From contig CAMBRR010000003.1 in NCBI GenBank assembly GCA_945870315.1, positions 21,696 through 85,695 on the forward strand: 64,000 bases of DNA, given 5' to 3'. This stretch comes from an uncultured Bacteroidales bacterium (lineage in GTDB: Bacteria > Bacteroidota > Bacteroidia > Bacteroidales > UBA932). Shown one piece after another: positions 48,005 through 58,065 of the stretch. Numbering within the stretch: the stretch's first letter is position 1; each line of letters begins with the position of its first letter. The position numbers and the translations under genes are program-made. Below the pieces are notes generated by a model that was given only the letters and a program-made list of their open reading frames with translations, did no database searches and was not told where the DNA came from.

Positions 48005-50178
48005 CCGATTTCGGCTCCATTGCAGAGGGCCTCGGCAGGGGTTACAAAACGCATCTTGCCGTCATTCTGACGGGCCATCAGAATCATTCCTTTGGATTCG
48101 ATGCCGCGAATCTTGCGTGGTGCAAGGTTGGCGAGGATGCAAATCTGCTTGCCTACCATTTCTTCTGGAGAATATTGCTCTGCGATGCCTGAGACTATCA
48201 CCCTCTTGTCGATACCAGTGTCTATCGTAAGCTTGAGAAGTTTATCAGTCTTCGGAACGCGCTCAGCCTCAAGCACAGTGGCGGTGCGGATATCCATCTT
48301 CTCGAAATCTTCGAAGGTGCATTCGTCCTTTTGTGGAGTCACCTGTTTTGCAGCTTCTGCCTTGGCAGCGGCCTCACGCTCTGCACGGATACGGTTGAGT
48401 CGCTCCAGCTGGGCGTTGATGACATCGTCTTCAATTTTCGCAAAAAGAAGTTCCGGCTGGTTGAGCTGGTGTCCTTCCGGAAGAAGGGTGGTTTCACCAA
48501 GGCGTGCCCAGGTGAGGACAATTCCCTCAGCGTCGGTTGGCAGGACTGATGTAGTATGAAGAGCTCTTCCTTCGCCCGGCAAATAGGTATTGACGGTCTG
48601 CTGCTCTCCAAGGCGGTGGTCAAATCCGGCATTCAGGGACACTCCAAGCATTGTGCGCAGACGCTCTGCCGCAAACGGGGTGAATGGCTCGAACGCAATC
48701 GCAAGGTCTGCGCAAATCTGCAGGCTGACGTTCAGAATGGTTGCACAACGGTCCATATCTGTCTTTGCAACCTTCCAAGGCTCGGTGTCGGAGATATATT
48801 TGTTTCCCACACGAGCTATGGACATCGCATCCTTGAGCGCCTCACGGAAATGATATGTATCCAGATTCTTCTCAAGCGAAGCCTTGAGCTGAGGAATCTG
48901 AGCAAGAGCCTCCTTGTCCACATCGAGAAGTTCACCGCAAGCTGGTACCCTGCCCTCGAAATACTTATGAGTCAGAACTACAGCGCGGTTGACAAAGTTG
49001 CCGAAAATCGCGACAAGCTCGCTGTTGTTGCGTGCCTGGAAGTCCTTCCAGGAGAAGTCATTATCCTTGGTCTCAGGTGCATTGGCAGTGAGAACATATC
49101 TCATCACATCCTCTTTTCCAGGGAATTGCTCAAGATATTCGTGAGCCCATACAGCCCATCCCCTTGAAGTGGAAATTTTGTCTCCTTCCAGATTGAGGAA
49201 CTCGTTGGCAGGCACATTCTCCGGAAGAATGTAGCTGCCGTCCGCCTTAAGCATTGAAGGGAAGACGATGCAGTGGAAAACGATATTGTCCTTCCCGATA
49301 AAATGCACCAGTTTCGTATCACTGTCCTTCCACCACTTCTCCCAGCTCTGAGGCAGGAGTTCCTGGGTGTTGGAAATGTAGCCAATAGGAGCATCGAACC
49401 ACACATAAAGGACCTTGCCTTCCGCCCCTTCTACCGGGACAGGCACACCCCAGTCAAGGTCGCGGCTCACGGCACGAGGCTGAAGACCACCGTCAATCCA
49501 GCTCTTGCACTGGCCATATACATTGCTCCTCCATTCCTTGTGGCCGTTGAGTATCCAGTCTGAAAGCCAGGCTTCATACTGGTCCAGCGGAAGATACCAG
49601 TGCTTTGTGGACTTCTTCACAAGAGGGCTTCCGCTCAGGGATGACTTAGGGTTGATGAGTTCGTCAGGACTGAGGGTGGCACCGCATTTCTCACACTGGT
49701 CGCCATAGGCTCCTTCCGAGCCGCAACGAGGACAGGTTCCGGTGATATAACGGTCTGCAAGGAAGGTCTTTGCCTCCTCGTCGTAATATTGCTCGCTTTC
49801 TTTCTCGATGAACTTACCCTCTTCGTAGAGCTTGCGGAAAAATGCCGAAGCATTCACCTCATGAACCTTTGAGGAAGTCCTTGAGTAGATGTCGAAATTG
49901 ATGCCAAGTCCTGAGAATGAATCCTTTATGATTTTATGATACCTATCCACAACATCCTGAGGCGTGCATCCTTCCTTCTTCGCCTTGATGGTAATAGGAA
50001 CTCCATGTTCGTCCGAACCGCATACATAGAGTACGTCCTCACCCTTCATCCTGAGATATCTCACATAGATGTCAGCCGGCACATAAACTCCGGCAAGGTG
50101 TCCGATATGTACTGGACCGTTGGCGTATGGAAGCGCACAGGTCACAAGAGTCCTGGTGAATTTTTCTTTACTGCTCAT
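48001..50178 (-). CDS. metG: Methionyl-tRNA synthetase with C-terminal tRNA-binding domain
   Basis: [51 protein letters not shown]-terminal EMAPII-like [31 protein letters not shown]. Confidence 0.96.
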   Translation of the reverse strand: MSSKEKFTRTLVTCALPYANGPVHIGHLAGVYVPADIYVRYLRMKGEDVLYVCGSDEHGVPITIKAKKEGCTPQDVVDRYHKIIKDSFSGLGINFDIYSRTSSKVHEVNASAFFRKLYEEGKFIEKESEQYYDEEAKTFLADRYITGTCPRCGSEGAYGDQCEKCGATLSPDELINPKSSLSGSPLVKKSTKHWYLPLDQYEAWLSDWILNGHKEWRSNVYGQCKSWIDGGLQPRAVSRDLDWGVPVPVEGAEGKVLYVWFDAPIGYISNTQELLPQSWEKWWKDSDTKLVHFIGKDNIVFHCIVFPSMLKADGSYILPENVPANEFLNLEGDKISTSRGWAVWAHEYLEQFPGKEDVMRYVLTANAPETKDNDFSWKDFQARNNSELVAIFGNFVNRAVVLTHKYFEGRVPACGELLDVDKEALAQIPQLKASLEKNLDTYHFREALKDAMSIARVGNKYISDTEPWKVAKTDMDRCATILNVSLQICADLAIAFEPFTPFAAERLRTMLGVSLNAGFDHRLGEQQTVNTYLPGEGRALHTTSVLPTDAEGIVLTWARLGETTLLPEGHQLNQPELLFAKIEDDVINAQLERLNRIRAEREAAAKAEAAKQVTPQKDECTFEDFEKMDIRTATVLEAERVPKTDKLLKLTIDTGIDKRVIVSGIAEQYSPEEMVGKQICILANLAPRKIRGIESKGMILMARQNDGKMRFVTPAEALCNGAEIG

Positions 50179-50205
50179 ATAATTATAATTTATTATTATT
50201 CAATA

Positions 50206-52179
50206 CTATACACGGCCAAGCATATTATTAAGATGCGTTCTGACCTTATTTAATCCTCCTATCTTGCGAATTATCTCCGCCTGCTTGTGGGCATCGGTTT
50301 CGGCAGAAAGGCTTTCGGTAAGTTCCCTGATCATAATCTCGACTCTCTTGCACTGATAGGCCTGCAGCGTCTTCGGAATATAGACCAGCAAAATCGTAGA
50401 AATGTTAGTAAGAGACTTTTCAAAACTTTCCACCGTAATGCGGTATTTCTCGACAAGGATGTCAGAGGATACAGCGACTATGTCAGGGTCATCATTGTTC
50501 AGCAGCCTTCCCTGAATCTGAGTCTGGCTAAGTCCCTCTCCGAAATAGGAGAAATAGGCCTCGTAAGTTTTTCTGTAAAGCGTATTCACGAATTCGATTC
50601 CGTCATCTGCCAGAACCGCGTCAATGAAATCAGCAACCAGTGGAATGTGGCCCTCTTCATAATATTCAGAATCCTTGTCAAACTCCATCTGAGAACATCC
50701 ATACTCCAGGACAAAGCCCAGAATTTCCTTTTCGCAAGGAGCAAGAAACGGATTTTCCAGCACGTATGGGCTGTCTGATACTGCTTCAGGCACATCATTT
50801 CCTTCCACCTGCGAACTGGAGGCAATGGCTTCTTCAACCCTTTGTTCCCGATCCAGACGCTTCTTTTCCTCCACAATCATCGAGGTCCTTGTCTTGCCTA
50901 CCCGAGCAGACAGAAGTCCCTCCTCTATGGAAAAACGCTCGGCACAGGAGCGGACATACATCGTACGCAGGACGGCATCCGGTATCTGGGCAATCGTATC
51001 CGCTATATCGTTGATGAGATTGGCCTTCTTCAGCGGGTCATTTCCAGCCTCCTGAAGAAGCAGGTCAGTCTTGAATTCTATGAAATCCCGTTCATTTGCC
51101 GAAATATATTCCTTGACCTGGTCCAAGGTATGGGCCTTTGCAAAATCATCCGGATCCTGTCCATCAGGCAGCAGTACCACCTTCACATTCATCCCTTCCT
51201 TGAGAACCAGCCCGATTCCGCGGACTGCGGCGTGGATGCCGGCGCTGTCACCGTCATAGATGATGGTTACATTATCTGTATATTTCTTGATGAGGCGAAC
51301 CTGGTCCTGGGTCAAGGATGTCCCGCTTGACGCAACGACATTGGTCAATCCCAGCTGGTGCATTGACAAGACATCCAGATAGCCCTCCACCAGGATGCAT
51401 CGGTCCTGCCTTGAGATTTCATTCCTTGCGAAATAGATACCGTAAAGAGAACGGCTTTTCACATATATCTCCGTCTCGGGGGAATTGACATATTTCGCCA
51501 CCTTCTTGTCTGTCCTCAAGGTTCTGCCGCCGAAAGCGATGATACGCCCTGAAGGAGAGTGAATCGGGAACATCACCCTGTCAAAGAAACGGTCAACGAT
51601 TTTTCCGTCATCATAGCGGGAACAAAGCCCCGCATCGACAAGGTATTCTTCCTTATATCCAGCACTTCTGGCGGCATCAAGCAAAGCAGTTCTGCTGACC
51701 GGAGCCCAGCCCAGACCATATTTGCGAATCGTTTCATCTTCAAGTCCGCGGCTTTTGAAATAGGCCATTCCGATGGCACTCCCCTCCTCCGTAGCAAGGC
51801 TTTCCTGAAAGAATTTGCCTGCAAATTCAGAAACCAGATACAGACTCTCATACTTGAAGCGGCGAGCAACATCCTCAGCTGTCTCCTCTTCTTCATGCAC
51901 CTCGATATGGTATTTGCGTGCAAGGTATTTTAGAGCCTCGGAATAATTAAGACTTTCGTGCTCCATCACGAAACCCACTGCCGTGCCGACCTTTCCGCAA
52001 CCGAAACATTTGTATATTCCCTTGGACGGAGACACATAGAAAGAAGGTGTCTTCTCGTTGTGAAAGGGGCAGCACGCAATATAATTTGCCCCCCGCTTCT
52101 TCAACGGTAAGAAGTCACCTACCACCTCAACGATCCTGGTGGCATCCAGAATCTTGTCAACCGTCTCTCTTGGGATCAT
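50206..52179 (-). CDS. dnaG: DNA primase
   Basis: Zn motif CCPFHNEKTPSFYVSPSKGIYKCFGCGKVG, GRIIAFGGRTL, VEGYLDVLSMHQ, YDGDSAGIHAA. Confidence 0.96.
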   Translation of the reverse strand: MIPRETVDKILDATRIVEVVGDFLPLKKRGANYIACCPFHNEKTPSFYVSPSKGIYKCFGCGKVGTAVGFVMEHESLNYSEALKYLARKYHIEVHEEEETAEDVARRFKYESLYLVSEFAGKFFQESLATEEGSAIGMAYFKSRGLEDETIRKYGLGWAPVSRTALLDAARSAGYKEEYLVDAGLCSRYDDGKIVDRFFDRVMFPIHSPSGRIIAFGGRTLRTDKKVAKYVNSPETEIYVKSRSLYGIYFARNEISRQDRCILVEGYLDVLSMHQLGLTNVVASSGTSLTQDQVRLIKKYTDNVTIIYDGDSAGIHAAVRGIGLVLKEGMNVKVVLLPDGQDPDDFAKAHTLDQVKEYISANERDFIEFKTDLLLQEAGNDPLKKANLINDIADTIAQIPDAVLRTMYVRSCAERFSIEEGLLSARVGKTRTSMIVEEKKRLDREQRVEEAIASSSQVEGNDVPEAVSDSPYVLENPFLAPCEKEILGFVLEYGCSQMEFDKDSEYYEEGHIPLVADFIDAVLADDGIEFVNTLYRKTYEAYFSYFGEGLSQTQIQGRLLNNDDPDIVAVSSDILVEKYRITVESFEKSLTNISTILLVYIPKTLQAYQCKRVEIMIRELTESLSAETDAHKQAEIIRKIGGLNKVRTHLNNMLGRV

Positions 52180-52184
52180 TCAGT

Positions 52185-52763
52185 CTACTGGTTATCAACG
52201 TTATATTCGTCTCTCATCCCGGCTTCTTCGAACTCTATCACGTGCTTCATCTTCCAGGTGGTGATAAGTTCCGACACCCCGTAAATACACAAAGCCACCC
52301 CTGCCAATATGCTAATCCAGGCTTTTGCAAATACAGGATTGAAAAGAAGGAAAGCTCCCGCAAAACAAACCAGACAAGGGAACACAAAAGAAAACCAGCC
52401 CACCCTCAGTACACGATTGGCGCTGAACAAAGCCACAATCTGAAAAAGGCCGAACAGCAGCAGTACCAATCCGACAATGTAGATGAACAGGCTTGCAAAA
52501 AATGAGTTGAACACGAACATAACAACTCCGATGGCAATGTCTGCTACAGCATTGACAATCATCAGCGGGAAAGCCCCGTTACCGCGGTTCTTGTAGCCGA
52601 CCGCAAAGGAAACCACACCGCTGGCAAGAATGAAAGCCGCAATGATTTTCACTACAGCATTCATAGCCTGATCTTTTGCCAGTATCATAACCACTCCTAT
52701 CAAAATAGTCAGGACAGACATTATCCATCCGCGGGCTTTGCTTTTGTATCCAAATGTAATCAT
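52185..52763 (-). CDS. DUF308/HdeD-like membrane protein
   Basis: Six hydrophobic segments, paired repeats with GVVMIL...GVALCIYGVSELI. Confidence 0.75.
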   Translation of the reverse strand: MITFGYKSKARGWIMSVLTILIGVVMILAKDQAMNAVVKIIAAFILASGVVSFAVGYKNRGNGAFPLMIVNAVADIAIGVVMFVFNSFFASLFIYIVGLVLLLFGLFQIVALFSANRVLRVGWFSFVFPCLVCFAGAFLLFNPVFAKAWISILAGVALCIYGVSELITTWKMKHVIEFEEAGMRDEYNVDNQ

Positions 52764-52844
52764 ATATATACGTATTTACATAAACTGCAAAATTATGAAT
52801 TTTTTTGCTAATTTCGTGCCCGTTTTACCAACAGAATTGACATC

Positions 52845-53678
52845 GTGGCAAGAAGATTAATATATGACAACCACAACCACAGTCAGTTTTCCTTTGACGG
52901 AAGTAGGACATCCGTGCGGGAAGCTGCTGCCCAAGCAGAGAAAACAGGACTTGCCGGTCTGTGTTTTACAGATCATTGCGATTTTTTTGTTCCAAAGGAA
53001 AAGGCCGCACACGAGAATGAACGGCCGGAAGTGTTTGATGTGGCATCCCAGCAGATGGAGATTGACAGGTGCAGAGAAGAATTCTCTCAGATTGGAATAT
53101 TCAAAGGCGTGGAAATAGGGATGTACCGCGACTGCAGGGACAATATCCGTAAATTTCTGACAGAGCATTCATTCGACCAGGTGATAGCTTCCGTCCACTA
53201 TTTAGACGGCACAGATCCTTTCTACGGGGGATATTATCAAGGGAGAGACTGGAAACAGGCATATGGACATTATCTTGAAACCATTTATGAGGAAATGACC
53301 TGGCTCGGGGATTTTGACATTATGGGCCATTTCGACTATGTTGCCAGATATGCCCCATATCCGCAGGAGAGTATATTCTACAAAGATTTCAGCGACCTTT
53401 TCGACCTGATGCTCGGCTATCTTGCCAGGGAGGGTAAAGCACTGGAAATCAATACTAAAAGTTATCAAGATTACAAAGGAAGGACTCCGGAACTGGACAA
53501 GAACATCCTCCTTCGCTACAAGGAGCTCGGAGGAGAAGTCATCAGCCTGGGTTCCGACTCTCATAACCCGGGCAGGGTTGGAGACAAGTTCGGTTTCTAC
53601 TCAGAATTCATCAAATCCCTCGGGTTCAAGTACCTTGCTCATTTTGAAGAAAGAAAATTGATTCAGCAGAGTATATAA
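52845..53678 (+). CDS. PHP-domain phosphatase, histidinol-phosphatase (HisJ)-like
   Basis: DNHNHSQFSFDGSRTSV, GLCFTDHCDFFVP, MGHFDYVARYAP, SLGSDSHNPGRVG. Confidence 0.9.
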   Translation: MARRLIYDNHNHSQFSFDGSRTSVREAAAQAEKTGLAGLCFTDHCDFFVPKEKAAHENERPEVFDVASQQMEIDRCREEFSQIGIFKGVEIGMYRDCRDNIRKFLTEHSFDQVIASVHYLDGTDPFYGGYYQGRDWKQAYGHYLETIYEEMTWLGDFDIMGHFDYVARYAPYPQESIFYKDFSDLFDLMLGYLAREGKALEINTKSYQDYKGRTPELDKNILLRYKELGGEVISLGSDSHNPGRVGDKFGFYSEFIKSLGFKYLAHFEERKLIQQSI

Positions 53679-53694
53679 GAATTGAGAGAATGAG

Positions 53695-53865
53695 CCGTAT
53701 TATCTGCGTATGGGCGTAGCCTGGTGCCTTGCCACTGCCCTTGCGAAACACCAGGACGAGACACGCGAATATCTTGCCGGTACAAAACTACCTGCAGACA
53801 TCCGCAAGCTCTATGCACGCAAAGCCCGCGAGTCCCGCATCACCCGTGAGGTAAATCCTTTTTAG
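53695..53865 (+). pseudogene. C-terminal remnant of a DNA alkylation repair (AlkD-like HEAT repeat) protein
   Basis: Frame translates to PYYLRMGVAWCLATALAKHQDETREYLAGTKLPADIRKLYARKARESRITREVNPF*, matching the family C-terminus; in-frame TGA at 53683-53685 leaves no N-terminal portion. Confidence 0.75.
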
Positions 53866-53887
53866 CCTGCCTGTCACGCTGAAGACG

Positions 53888-54922
53888 TTACTCCGGATAC
53901 ACCTCATAGGTCATCCTTTGTCCGTCTTGTCCGTTCTTTACAGGGATGCAGCGCATCGGAACTGCTATTTCAAGCAGATGAATAATGTCATAGATACTTT
54001 CACCGCCGAATGTAGCATGGTAACGTGTCTGTGCAAACGCATTATCCTTTATGATAAAATCCACAGGATAAATTTGGGATAGTCTGGCAAACACAATATC
54101 AAGCCTGTCATTGTCGAAAATCAGCACTCCGTTTTTCCAAGAGCAGCTTTTATGATTGCTGCTCTCTTTCAGGATTTCCACAGCATTGTCTTTTAGACTC
54201 AGTTTTTCTCCGGGACGGATTGTAAAGGCCCGGTTATCCCCCAGCTTAACATCCACAAGTCCCTCAAGCAAAGTGACATCAACTGATGACTTCGTGTAAG
54301 CATTGACATTGAAAGCCGTCCCTGTCGCCACTACGTCAACGTTGTCAGTACTTACTATGAAAGGATGAGCTTTATCAGCCCTGACTTCAAAATATCCCTC
54401 ACCTTCAAGAATCACCTTCCTCTCGTCCATGTCGAACACAGCCGGATATTCAAGCGTACTGTTGGCATTCAGCCATACACGCGAACTGTCCGGAAGGACA
54501 GTCTGCAGCATTCCTCCGTAAGGAGTTGACAGGCTTACAACTGCTACATCCTCTTGTGCCCCGCGTCCTGGCACAAAAAAATAAAGAGCCGCAACGCACA
54601 GCAGAGGAATGACAGCCGCTGCAAAATGTGAAGCAAACTTACGCCATGCCACACTTTTTCTCATCTGGCGGTGAATCTTGGACAGAGCTTTCTCCGTATC
54701 AATATCATCAGGATTGAAAATCGGTTCAAACACCTCGGTAACGGCGCATTTCTGCTTGAAGAGACGTTGATTATCCTCTGACGCGGACAACCACTCCCTC
54801 AATATGGAAATATCATTTCTGTCAGCCGTTCCTTTAAGAACCTTTTTCATCAGGATATCCACCTCCGGAGATGTTCCGCTTGTGTTTGTTTTAGTATCCA
54901 TATCAATCTTGTCATTATACAT
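53888..54922 (-). CDS. FecR-family anti-sigma factor
   Basis: TM region AAAVIPLLCVAALYFF, STPYGGMLQTVLPDSSRVWLNANSTLEYP, EGEGYFEVRADKAHPFIVSTDNVDVVATGTAFNVNAY; start 2 nt after the sigma stop (TGATTATG). Confidence 0.93.
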   Translation of the reverse strand: MYNDKIDMDTKTNTSGTSPEVDILMKKVLKGTADRNDISILREWLSASEDNQRLFKQKCAVTEVFEPIFNPDDIDTEKALSKIHRQMRKSVAWRKFASHFAAAVIPLLCVAALYFFVPGRGAQEDVAVVSLSTPYGGMLQTVLPDSSRVWLNANSTLEYPAVFDMDERKVILEGEGYFEVRADKAHPFIVSTDNVDVVATGTAFNVNAYTKSSVDVTLLEGLVDVKLGDNRAFTIRPGEKLSLKDNAVEILKESSNHKSCSWKNGVLIFDNDRLDIVFARLSQIYPVDFIIKDNAFAQTRYHATFGGESIYDIIHLLEIAVPMRCIPVKNGQDGQRMTYEVYPE

Positions 54923-54924
54923 AA

Positions 54925-55521
54925 TCAATCCATAAACAAAAAGAGAAACAGAACAGTCGACCAATATCGGTCGAGTGTCCTGCGGAAATGATTTTTAGCT
55001 CTTGCTACGCGGTCCTCGACAGTACGGACTGAAATCCCGAGCGCCGCAGCAATCTCCGCGTATTTCATGCCTTTATGACGGCTCATATTCCATACTTCCG
55101 CTTCTTTTTCTCCCAATGTAGCTTCTGCTGACGCAACGAGCTTGACGAGGTCACTGTAAAGCAGCGTATTTGAGCTGTAATCTTCTGAAAAATACGGCAT
55201 CAGCAAGAGATAATCGGCACTGTACCGTTGGACAACAGTCTGATGATTGAGTTTGTTGAGACAGGAGTTCTGTGTGCTTCTCAGCAGCCATTGTTTGATA
55301 TTGAGGACATCATTCATCTTCGCGCGCGACTTCCACAAGATGAGGAAAACAGACTGGACCACATCCTCGCAATCTTCTTTCCGTTGCAAGAAGCGACCGC
55401 AGAACATGACCAAATCCGCATAATACTTACGGAAAAGACAATCAAAGGCCCTGCTGTCACCTTTGCATATTGCAGAAAGCAGCAACTTGTCATCATTGTC
55501 ACAACAACTTATATTCATCAA
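54925..55521 (-). CDS. ECF RNA polymerase sigma-70 factor
   Basis: AFDCLFRKYYADLVMFCGRFLQRKEDCEDVVQSVFLILWKSR, sigma4 MKYAEIAAALGISVRTVEDRVARAKNHFR. Confidence 0.93.
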   Translation of the reverse strand: MMNISCCDNDDKLLLSAICKGDSRAFDCLFRKYYADLVMFCGRFLQRKEDCEDVVQSVFLILWKSRAKMNDVLNIKQWLLRSTQNSCLNKLNHQTVVQRYSADYLLLMPYFSEDYSSNTLLYSDLVKLVASAEATLGEKEAEVWNMSRHKGMKYAEIAAALGISVRTVEDRVARAKNHFRRTLDRYWSTVLFLFLFMD

Positions 55522-55704
55522 TACTTCGTTAAAAATGCAACAATTATTTAATTTTCAATTACTTACGTACAAAATTGGCCGTTTAGAGGCTTTTATGCAG
55601 ACCTCTACAACAGCTATAAAATAAAACCGAAAAAAGTGCTAAGAAAGACAGAAAACAATGCTTAAAAATTAGGATAAATCAATGTACTTACCCAGCTCAG
55701 AGAG

Positions 55705-55995
55705 ATGATTTCGATAGCCCTCTTCGGCCAGACAAATTTAAGCAAAACTTTTCAATCTTTCTTCATCGAAGCCATGGACTTTGCATTCAATATGTCACTC
55801 TCCACAATCAACGTTGCCAGACAGTTTGGAAAGGACTATGGCATGGATTTGTCCGTTAGCGACGTCAAGTTGCTCCTACACAATGCTGCAATGGTTGAAC
55901 AAATATTTTCAATGTTCGGGAAAAGCCCGAACTTGATGAAAAATAGCACTGATTTCAAAGAACTTTTATTCTACGGCCTTCGAGCCGCTGTTTAA
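55705..55995 (+). CDS. Hypothetical 96-aa protein, opposite strand between sigma factor and GH97
   Basis: Open frame with protein-like composition (IEAMDFAFNMSLSTINVARQFGKDYGMDLSVSDVKLLLHNAAMVEQIFSMFG); no recognised family. Confidence 0.4.
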   Translation: MISIALFGQTNLSKTFQSFFIEAMDFAFNMSLSTINVARQFGKDYGMDLSVSDVKLLLHNAAMVEQIFSMFGKSPNLMKNSTDFKELLFYGLRAAV

Positions 55996-56064
55996 CTTTT
56001 ATAAAATTACCGAACTATTGATTCATATCTATCCTCCTCTTTATCTCATCCTGAAACCAGGGGT

Positions 56065-58041
56065 TTACTTTTGCCTTGTGAGTTTTGCAGCAAACCCTCC
56101 TCCAGGAGCCAGATGAATCGTTTTACTTATGCCTACAAGACCGTTCTCCCTCTTATAATCGCTTGCATCGCGCGCAGCATTTCTTCCGTCAACATACCAG
56201 TCACCCAAATAATTGCCGTCCGGCAGAAACGACAAATCCAAAGTAATGTCACGCGGCGTCCAGTCGGTGATGCCGCCGAGATACCAATCATTTCCTTTAC
56301 GACGGGCCGTTACGCAATATTCACCCATTTTTCCATCCAACACTATAGTCTCGTCCCACACCGTAGGAATTTCAGCTATGTAGTCCGTACATTCCTGTTC
56401 TTTCTCATAGTTCGTCGGAGAATCACAGAGCATATTCAGAGGCGAATCCAATATGGCATAGAGAGCAAGCTGATGACAACGCGTGCCCTGACTCATTGGC
56501 TGGGTGTTGCATGGACGATAAGTCTCACGGGTACCGTTAAGCATAGCCCCTTGAGTATAGTCCATAGGACCGGCTGCCTGACGGATAAACGGAATGAAAG
56601 TATCATAGCGGACCTGGTCAAGTCTGATATCCCATCCCTTAAGACGTTCAAGCCCATTCACACCTTCAGTATTGAGCACATTAGGCCATTTGCGGTTGAT
56701 TCCTGCAGGAATATGGAAGCCATGAAGATCCAGCACCAGATTGTACCGTGCCGCAACTTCAGCTGCTCTGTCAACAAACTCCTCTATTTTCTGGTCATTG
56801 CGGTCAAAAAAATCAACTTTAAAGCCCTTGATACCCATCTCAGAATAATGTCTGCACACGGTTTCAAGATCTTTTTCAAAAGGCACATATCCGGCCCACA
56901 GAATTATCCCGACGCCCTTGTCCGCAGCATATTCCACAAGACCGGGTAAATCTATCTGAGGCACAACAGTAAACAGGTCACCGCAGCCCTTTACACTCCA
57001 GCCGTCATCCATAATTATGTATTCAATGCCGTTGGCCGCTGCAAAATCAATGTAATATCTGTATGTCTCCTGATTGACGCCTGCTTCAAAATCAACACCC
57101 TTGATATTCCAGTCATTCCACCAGTCCCATGCGACCTTACCGGGCTTTATCCATGAAGTATCCTCTATCTTACTTGGAGCAGCAAGAATATAGGTAAGCT
57201 GGCTTTGTGCAAGTCCGACATCATTGTCAGCTATAATTGCCATACGCCACGGAAGTGTACGCGCAGCATCAATATGCGCTATATAGTCTTCACGTTCCTC
57301 AACTATTTTTTGAATATCAAGATAACCGCCTACAGTTTCTTTCTTAGGATAGCGCGGCAATACGCCTTTCAAGGAAGCGGCCCCGTCCCGAAGCAGATAA
57401 AGTCCCGGATAATTGCTGAGATCACTTTCAGTAAGAAGAACTTTGACATCCGGAGCCGTCTCCACAGCCAAAGGAAGAAACGCCATCCTCTTATCGCTCA
57501 AAGCGGAAACGGAAGTCTGCACATATTCATTCTCAAAGGAACTGAAAAACTGGGATTCAATGTCTGAACAACGGTCCTCCCGAATATATCCTACTGTCAC
57601 TTTGGCTTCCGGCACAAATGAATATGATATTATTTCATCCTGAATATCAACAGCTTCCTTTCCGCTGTATACCCAGCGGTATGCCAGACCGTCAGAATAA
57701 GCCCTGAACTCAATTTTCCAGTTTTTGTCAGCCTTGAGGGTCAGCTGATTGTACCTGTCAACTATGGAAGAGTTACGATAAAATGGAGATATTATCGTAT
57801 TCTCCACACTTTTCCTCTCGGGCGACTTTACTGTATTAAGACACTTGCAACTTTCAAGTCGGATGCCGGCATAAGCAGCAAAAACATTCTTACCGTTGAA
57901 AGTCACGGTATAAGACAAGTCCTCATTGATTACGGCAACAACACCTCCGTCCGGAGAAGAAAGTTCCCATTCCCGGGAAGAAAGCGGCAAAACTGCAACG
58001 GAGAACAACAAAACGCAAAATATTTTTTTTATCATAAGCAT
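56065..58041 (-). CDS. Glycoside hydrolase family 97 (alpha-glucosidase/alpha-galactosidase)
   Basis: Signal peptide, ELSSPDGGVVAVINEDLSYTVTFNGK, AWDWWNDWNIKGVDF, YIIMDDGW, GIKGFKVDFFDRNDQ, NVLNTEGVNGLE. Confidence 0.93.
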   Translation of the reverse strand: MLMIKKIFCVLLFSVAVLPLSSREWELSSPDGGVVAVINEDLSYTVTFNGKNVFAAYAGIRLESCKCLNTVKSPERKSVENTIISPFYRNSSIVDRYNQLTLKADKNWKIEFRAYSDGLAYRWVYSGKEAVDIQDEIISYSFVPEAKVTVGYIREDRCSDIESQFFSSFENEYVQTSVSALSDKRMAFLPLAVETAPDVKVLLTESDLSNYPGLYLLRDGAASLKGVLPRYPKKETVGGYLDIQKIVEEREDYIAHIDAARTLPWRMAIIADNDVGLAQSQLTYILAAPSKIEDTSWIKPGKVAWDWWNDWNIKGVDFEAGVNQETYRYYIDFAAANGIEYIIMDDGWSVKGCGDLFTVVPQIDLPGLVEYAADKGVGIILWAGYVPFEKDLETVCRHYSEMGIKGFKVDFFDRNDQKIEEFVDRAAEVAARYNLVLDLHGFHIPAGINRKWPNVLNTEGVNGLERLKGWDIRLDQVRYDTFIPFIRQAAGPMDYTQGAMLNGTRETYRPCNTQPMSQGTRCHQLALYAILDSPLNMLCDSPTNYEKEQECTDYIAEIPTVWDETIVLDGKMGEYCVTARRKGNDWYLGGITDWTPRDITLDLSFLPDGNYLGDWYVDGRNAARDASDYKRENGLVGISKTIHLAPGGGFAAKLTRQK

Positions 58042-58065
58042 TTTACAAGGTAAAATAACATATTT

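Noticed and set aside
50179-50205. Riboswitch or T-box upstream of metG/trpS
   Set aside because: Leaders are too short or lack conserved elements; T-boxes are not expected in this phylum.
56071-56949. 292-aa plus-strand ORF antisense to GH97
   Set aside because: GH97 on the minus strand carries all catalytic motifs; the plus ORF has no recognisable features.
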